The notes under the pieces were generated by a model. It worked only from the letters and a program-made list of their open reading frames with translations. It had not been told where the DNA came from and did not search any database. A stretch of 64,000 bases of DNA from Sporobolomyces roseus. Taxonomy: Eukaryota; Basidiomycota; Microbotryomycetes; Sporidiobolales; Sporidiobolaceae. Location of the stretch: contig JADILM010000009.1 of assembly GCA_016617785.1 (NCBI GenBank), forward strand, positions 1,093,482 to 1,157,481, given 5' to 3'. Shown piece after piece: positions 59,383 through 64,000 of the stretch; the first letter of the stretch is position 1, and every line of letters begins with the position of its first letter. A program made the position numbers and the translations under genes.

Positions 59383-61571
59383 CTATTCTACTTTCCTTCG
59401 TTTCTCCCTCTCATCATCTCGTTCCCTCTCCCTATCTCTATCCCCTCGATCCCTCACTCTCTCGCGATCTCCACTTCTCCTATCATCATAACTCTTCTCA
59501 TCGTATCTCCTTCTTGGCGGTGATCGACTTCGACTCCTACTTCTCCTCCTCTGATGATCCCTTGACGAACTCCCTCCTCCTCTTCGATCATCATCCCTTC
59601 TATCCCTCTCATCATACCTCGATCTCGACATTGGTGGCGATCTACTCCTAGACCTCCTCCTCTCCCTCACTGCAGGATCTCGTCGATCTCGTTCGAATCC
59701 AATTCCACCTCTCCTCCCATTCCCGCTAGATCGTGCAAATCGATCTTCTTCTCCTGGTCTTGATGTAGCTGCTGGAGGTGGCGGTCGGGATCCCCATCCT
59801 CCATCTGCTGGTTGACGAGATGTAGAAGGTAGAGAAGATGAATTTGAACCGGATGGACCTGATTCGTTTAATTGAGGACAATCTCGTTTCAACTACTCTC
59901 CACCTCTCAGTTAGCTCGATCTCAAACTGTAGAGTTAGAGAGAGAGAGGCTTACATGAGGTCCACCACAATTGAAACAACTATTCCCTCCTCCTCCTCCT
60001 CCCGAACCTCCTGCTCCAAACTTCCCGAACCCTTCATCTCTCTTTCGACTAGTATCTTGATCTGCCAAATGAGTGTATTTCGATTGACTCATTTTACCGA
60101 AGTTCCTCTTCTGAAGTACTTCGGGGAGGGAAGAGACATCGACCGTGGAAAGTGTTGGAGCCGTGTAATCGTGTTTCTTGAGGATATCGAGATCTTGATG
60201 GAAAGCTCCTTTGTGGTGATACTTTTGAAGGAAGACTGTTACGGTTGAGGGTTTTAGTGAGTAGGAGAAAGGGAGAGAGGGGAGGGTTAAAGGGGGAAGT
60301 ACCTTGAGATCCTTTCTTCTTTTCTTTGCGAGTCTTGTCGGCTCGTTCAGTATCTTCTTTCAATCGAAGAGCTTCAGGCATCGTCCGTCGTGCCTCAACT
60401 TCTTCTTTGATCTTCTCCAAGCTATTGAGAGATTGGAGCAAAATCAGTTCCAATTCGAGAGAATGAGAGAGAGAGAGGGAATACTCACGCATAACGAGCT
60501 TCTTTGTCTCGTTTCAATCGAGTCAACTCTCGTAGTTTCCATTCTTCGAATTCTCCTTCTGGGTCTAGTCCATCCGTATCATCGACATCAGGTTGAACCG
60601 ATTGAGTTTCCTCTGTGAAGCCACAAATCGTGTTGATCAGTCCTCGCTCATGAGCGATAAAAAGATCAGCGAGATTGAAAGGCTCACTCTCTGCTAGTTC
60701 TCGAACGATAGAATCTGCAACGAGGTTCTTTGAATCTTCTTTCTGTTTTTCGATTTCGGCAGCTCTCTTCGCTTCGACGATGTCGGGATCTAGCTCCTTC
60801 TCCCTTTCAGCGATCGTATCTCGATTACGTCTGTTTAGTGTTACGAGCGAGAGTCAGCGGGTTTGAGGGAGTTGAGAAGAGAGGGAGAGAGAGGGAGAAC
60901 GTACTTTGAGACGAAGACGGGTTTGTAGATTGGTTTGAGAGGCTCTTCTTCCTCTCCCGAGTCGGTCTCGTATTCACTCGACTGTAAAGTAATTGAGGAT
61001 GTCAGTAATTGAGCGAATGAACGAATAGGTGAGTATTCGAAAGAGAAACGACGAGACTAACCTCTTCTTCGACAGCAGGTTTCGATGGACCAGGTTTCGT
61101 ATAGGTCGGTTTCGGCATAGGTTTCGCTTGTTCTTCATCGGTATCCGTTTCTGTTCAAGTTTAAGGACAGAGAGGGGGAAGATTGCGAAATTATCAGTTT
61201 TCGACGAATCTCCTGACCGACTCCCTCAACAAGAGCAGATGAGACTAACCGTATTCTCCTTCACTACTCTCCATCTCTGTCCTCCCTACCTCGTCCTTCC
61301 CTCCTACTTTCACCTTTCCTTGTTGATCGACTTGAACTTTATCCAACTTGATCCCCATCTTCCCCTTCTCTACCGTTCTCTGATTACCTCCACTAGTAAG
61401 CTCTTGCACTCCTACTTCATCGTCCGATCCATCTTGAGCGTCTGATTGTGGTTGTTCGAGTTGTTCATCCTCTTGATCGGAATCTGAATCGCTGACGGCA
61501 GCTCCTGCAGGTGCTTGACCTTTCCGATACCTTGCTGCGGGTCGTAAAGGTTGTGTGAGTTTCGGCGGCAT
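59383..61571 (-). CDS. MFAP1-type splicing factor with CCHC knuckle and RS tail
   Basis: The start is MPPKLTQPLRPAARYRKGQA, with the acidic VSDSDSDQEDEQLEQ. Then follow KPTYTKPGPSKP, YKPVFVSKRNRDTIAEREKE, EIEKQKEDSKNLVADSIVRE, DGLDPEGEFEEWKLRELTRL and the MFAP1 hallmark KYHHKGAFHQD. Next come VLQKRNFGKMSQS and YTHLADQDTSRKRDEGFGKF. After a Gly-rich linker is a zinc knuckle, CFNCGGPHLKRDC. The C-terminus is Arg/Ser/Asp-rich (ERRRSRSRSPPMSRSRYDER) and ends EREKRRKVE. MFAP1 is a component of the spliceosomal B complex (yeast Spp381-like). The knuckle and long RS tail are additional to the animal protein. Six or more exons are required, and all junctions examined keep frame. Confidence 0.85.
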
Positions 61572-62278
61572 TCGAACAGAGCCGAATCGGGTGTCGGCGT
61601 TGGAGGGAAAGAGTGGAAAGTTGGCGAGTCTTTCAACTTCTTACCCTTCACTTCTTGGCTTCGAGATAGCTCTATTCAGTTTTTGCTATACTCTTTAGAC
61701 TCTGACTTGGCTGCTCCTGTTGTTCCCGCTTCAATCCACGCTTTGGTTCTCCCGGAAATCTCGCTTTCTCGTTGTTTCTTCTCACCGCTCTCTCAAGCTC
61801 TCTCAACGCTCTCTTTCAGCAAAGGCAAAGCTAAACGATGACCAGGACGACCATATCTGGCTGTCCCGCTCCTCCACAAGCGGACAAGATTGAGGAAACG
61901 CTCAAAAACTTCATTCCTTCATTTTTCACCCCATCCAAGTCAGTTTCTTTCCTCCATTTCGCACAGCAGCCTCTCGGAAGCTGACGTCGCACGATCCTCT
62001 TCTTACGCCTCCAGACTAGCGCTCTTGCTACATTAACTTTAGCTGTCTGAGATGGCCTTCGAATCCATTTCGCAGATTTCGTTCGATTCGCAGATCTCGT
62101 TCGATTCGCTGTTTCGCTCGACGGTCTCGCTCTCTCTCCGCGAATGCCCTGACGATTCAAGAGCGTTAGGATCTGGAAATACAACTTCAAAAGCTGCTCA
62201 AGCGGTTCTTTACTCTTTCTTTTCCCTTCCTTTCCATGCTGATATCTTTCCTTCCTTTCCTAGCTGACAGCTCTCTAC
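61572..62278. other. Interval with a possible small gene
   Basis: This lies upstream of MFAP1. A plus-strand frame starts at 61838 (MTRTTISGCPAPPQADKIEE, then TLKNFIPSFFTPSK) and could splice onward, but no downstream exon is convincing. A second frame (62052-62267) covers an 18-base tandem repeat (CGCAGATTTCGTTCGATT, 62071-62106). The evidence does not support calling a gene. Confidence 0.3.
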
Positions 62279-62862
62279 TCAAGCGTGATTCTTTTCGTTC
62301 ATGACCTGTTCCAACTTCTGCTCTGCCGCTTCCCGACCTTTCTCAGCAGCTTTCTTTTCTTTCTTCATCTGTTTCAACTCTTTCTTGAGGGCTTTGATCT
62401 CGTTCTGAGCCCCTTCATTCTCTTTCAAATGCTTCACCTCTTGCGTTGCGTTAGCGGCTTCGAGATTCTTCGCTGTTCAGGGGCAGGTGGTACACAGTTA
62501 ATTCTTCTTCGAAGTGAATTATAGACAGCGTCAACGTACCAAGTTGTACTAGGTCGTCCACATGCCGCTTCAGCTCTTCTAAGTGATCTATAGTACTCCT
62601 CTGCTTTGGATGGACCGAGGACGATGAACTTTAGTTGACGAACAGGAAAGCGTTGGAAAGGATGAGAAATCAATGATAGACTCACAGATGCTCGTAGGAG
62701 ATCCTCTGGTTGCACTATAGCTGATCCTGAGCCATCTGTAAATTGGCCATGGGAGGAAGAGATTTGAGGAGCAGCAGAAGGGGAAGATTCAGAAGTCATT
62801 GCTGTCGTTGAATTTGAAGGACTTGTAGAGTGTCCGGTAGAGATCTGTTTGATGAACGGCAA
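62279..62862 (-). CDS. Small coiled-coil protein, unrecognised
   Basis: Three exons encode about 143 residues. Exon 1 starts MPFIKQISTGHSTSPSNSTT and is Ser/Thr-rich, ending EDLLRAS. After an intron (donor GTGAGT, acceptor CCAAAGCAG) comes RSTIDHLEELKRHVDDLVQL. After another (donor GTACGTTGAC, acceptor CTGAACAG) comes KNLEAANATQEVKHLKENEG, then ALKKELKQMKKEKKAAEKGR and the end KLEQVMNEKNHA. The second half is a continuous, highly charged heptad coil. No family is recognised. The exons join in frame with canonical splice sites, which is the main support. Its neighbours are gene-poor. Confidence 0.5.
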
Positions 62863-63888
62863 CGGGAGATATGACTACAGAATGAGATGCAGCTTTCGGT
62901 GGCGAGACGGCGGGAAGGGGAAGGAGAAGAGATGCGCAAAACACGAAGAGAGCGAAACAGCAAAAGTTTCGCACGACTTGAAAATAAGTCTTTCCAATTT
63001 TTTCTTGCCTGCAGCTGATGAGAGCGTCATAAGAATACATCTCGCACTGAATCGGATCGATAGTCCTTGCAGCGCGGTCACGAGAGAAACGAAAAGGGAA
63101 AGGACGAGGGAAAAGACTAGAAAAGAATACGCAGAAGGTAAGGTCGCGTCCTCGCCTGAGTGGATTGAGGCATCCTCAAGACATAGAGCCTCTGCACGGC
63201 TCAATCAGCGTTGTCGGGAGGAAGAGACAGAGCAAGAAACGTTTCTTTCTCCCTTGGCCTCCTACACTCCACTTCTGCTCCTGATCAGTTCGCCAACGCA
63301 ACAGACAAACTCAATACTAGCCCAGTAGACCTTTACAGCACAAGCGGAACCGCCCTCGACTCTAACCGCTCGCTTTTTCGAATTCGCTCAACTCGATCTT
63401 TCAATTCTCGGATGACGCCTCTAGATTGGTCAGCGCGATTGGGAGTTAGCTAAAAGAGTGGAGATTGCACGGTCAATGCTTCTCAAGGTCGACTGTTGCT
63501 TCATGGTGATAAATGCTATACAATCTGAAAGGTAAGTTTCCCCCTTCTTCTCCTTGCAACGAGCTGAGTCGACCGATAGCTGATGAAGCGGTGCATTCAC
63601 GTGAGAAACAGACTCTACAGCGTTTCAAGTAGCTTCGAAACTCACTCTCTGTTATCGAGAAATTTCGCAATTTCGACATTTCGCTCTTCCCTTCTCTCTT
63701 CCCCTCAAACTTTCGTCCTCTTCCCTCGCTGCCTTCAACCACAGCGGATCTAACTCCTTCGTCTGCTCTCCGCAATCGAACCCACTTTGAGCAAGCAACT
63801 CCGAAAAGTCCTCGGTTCAAGCAATTTCATCTCGAACCGCTTTCTCCTTCATCTCCCTTCTTTCTCCTCCACTCCCACAACTCAGAAG
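62863..63888. other. Divergent gene-poor interval
   Basis: About one kilobase between divergent start codons at 62862 (minus) and 63889 (plus). Overlapping open frames exist on both strands (for example 62849-63328 plus), but their composition is unlike that of the coding exons elsewhere in the window and none shows a domain. The last 200 bases are pyrimidine-rich. Confidence 0.35.
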
Positions 63889-64000
63889 ATGATCCAGGCC
63901 GAAGAGCTCCAGCGTCAGGAGTGGCAAAATACTCTCGACAATCTTATTCGTTCCACTCTCGACAAAAACTTCGAGGCATGGAGGAAAAGGATGGAGGCGC
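63889..64000 (+). CDS. Hypothetical protein, 5' end only
   Basis: ATG 63889 follows a pyrimidine-rich leader and opens a frame that runs off the right edge after 37 codons. The peptide is MIQAEELQRQEWQNTLDNLI, then RSTLDKNFEAWRKRMEA. It is amphipathic and helical, with tryptophans spaced like those in the accessory proteins. That similarity is too slight to assign it to a family. It may continue beyond the window. Confidence 0.45.
   Translation, partial: MIQAEELQRQEWQNTLDNLIRSTLDKNFEAWRKRMEA

Noticed and set aside
62849..63328. Plus-strand open frame of 159 codons
   Set aside because: It overlaps the start of the coiled-coil gene on the other strand and a minus-strand frame. Its composition is unlike that of supported exons, and there is no recognisable motif.

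Overview
The window is nuclear DNA from a fungus. Nearly every gene is broken by several short introns (about 40-90 bases) with GTGAGT/GTACGT-type donors, GCTGAT/GCTAAT-like branch sites and CAG/TAG acceptors. The genes have standard fungal orthologs: ATG16, CFT1, VAC8, UTP23, DOT1, VPS29, MDV1, WDR70, NKAP, PHB1 and MFAP1. Intron density, near-balanced base composition and gene style suggest a basidiomycete, perhaps a pucciniomycotine yeast. That placement is inference; no marker gene settles it.

Layout. 1-209 is the 5' end of an unrecognised gene. 2.1-5.4 kb holds an HMG-box factor and ATG16. 5.8-8.8 kb is an accessory island with a divergent pair of unrecognised genes. 9.0-30.3 kb is conserved housekeeping: a CCCH zinc-finger gene, CFT1, VAC8, an unknown gene, an F-box/propeller gene, an unknown proline-rich gene, UTP23, DOT1 and a SERF-family gene. 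30.9-32.7 kb is a paralog of the CCCH gene, followed by a broken copy of part of the SERF gene. 33.3-40.3 kb is a second accessory island with four unrecognised genes. 40.5-49.6 kb holds VPS29, MDV1 and a MYB factor. 49.6-51.1 kb contains a relic of the accessory family. 51.2-61.6 kb holds a SnoaL-like gene, WDR70, a small membrane protein, NKAP, PHB1 and MFAP1. 61.6-64 kb is gene-poor with two small unrecognised genes, one cut by the edge.

The most unusual content is the accessory material. Six genes fall into two families that I do not recognise. Family 1 (5773-6928, 35394-36547, 39082-40302) is defined by shared late exons and matching intron positions. Family 2 (8074-8799, 33282-34132, 36858-37689) is defined by an aromatic Y/F-E-Y/F-V-P motif, a TG...EQ block and a matching intron. 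Twice, one gene of each family sits head-to-head across 1.1-1.4 kb. Five of the six genes carry a CTAAACCCG-type element 50-160 bases before the predicted start. An approximately 800-base, intron-containing repeat lies upstream of two Family 1 genes. A third copy at 50.4-51.1 kb is joined to the last exon of a Family 1 gene whose middle is missing. This looks like a recently duplicating two-gene module; its function is unknown.

The conserved genes serve general cell processes: vacuole and autophagy (ATG16, VAC8), retromer (VPS29), mitochondria (MDV1, PHB1), mRNA 3' processing and splicing (CFT1, NKAP, MFAP1, probably WDR70), ribosome biogenesis (UTP23) and chromatin (DOT1). No operon-like organisation is expected or seen. 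Intron boundaries were read by eye, so the CDS spans below run from start to stop and include introns.
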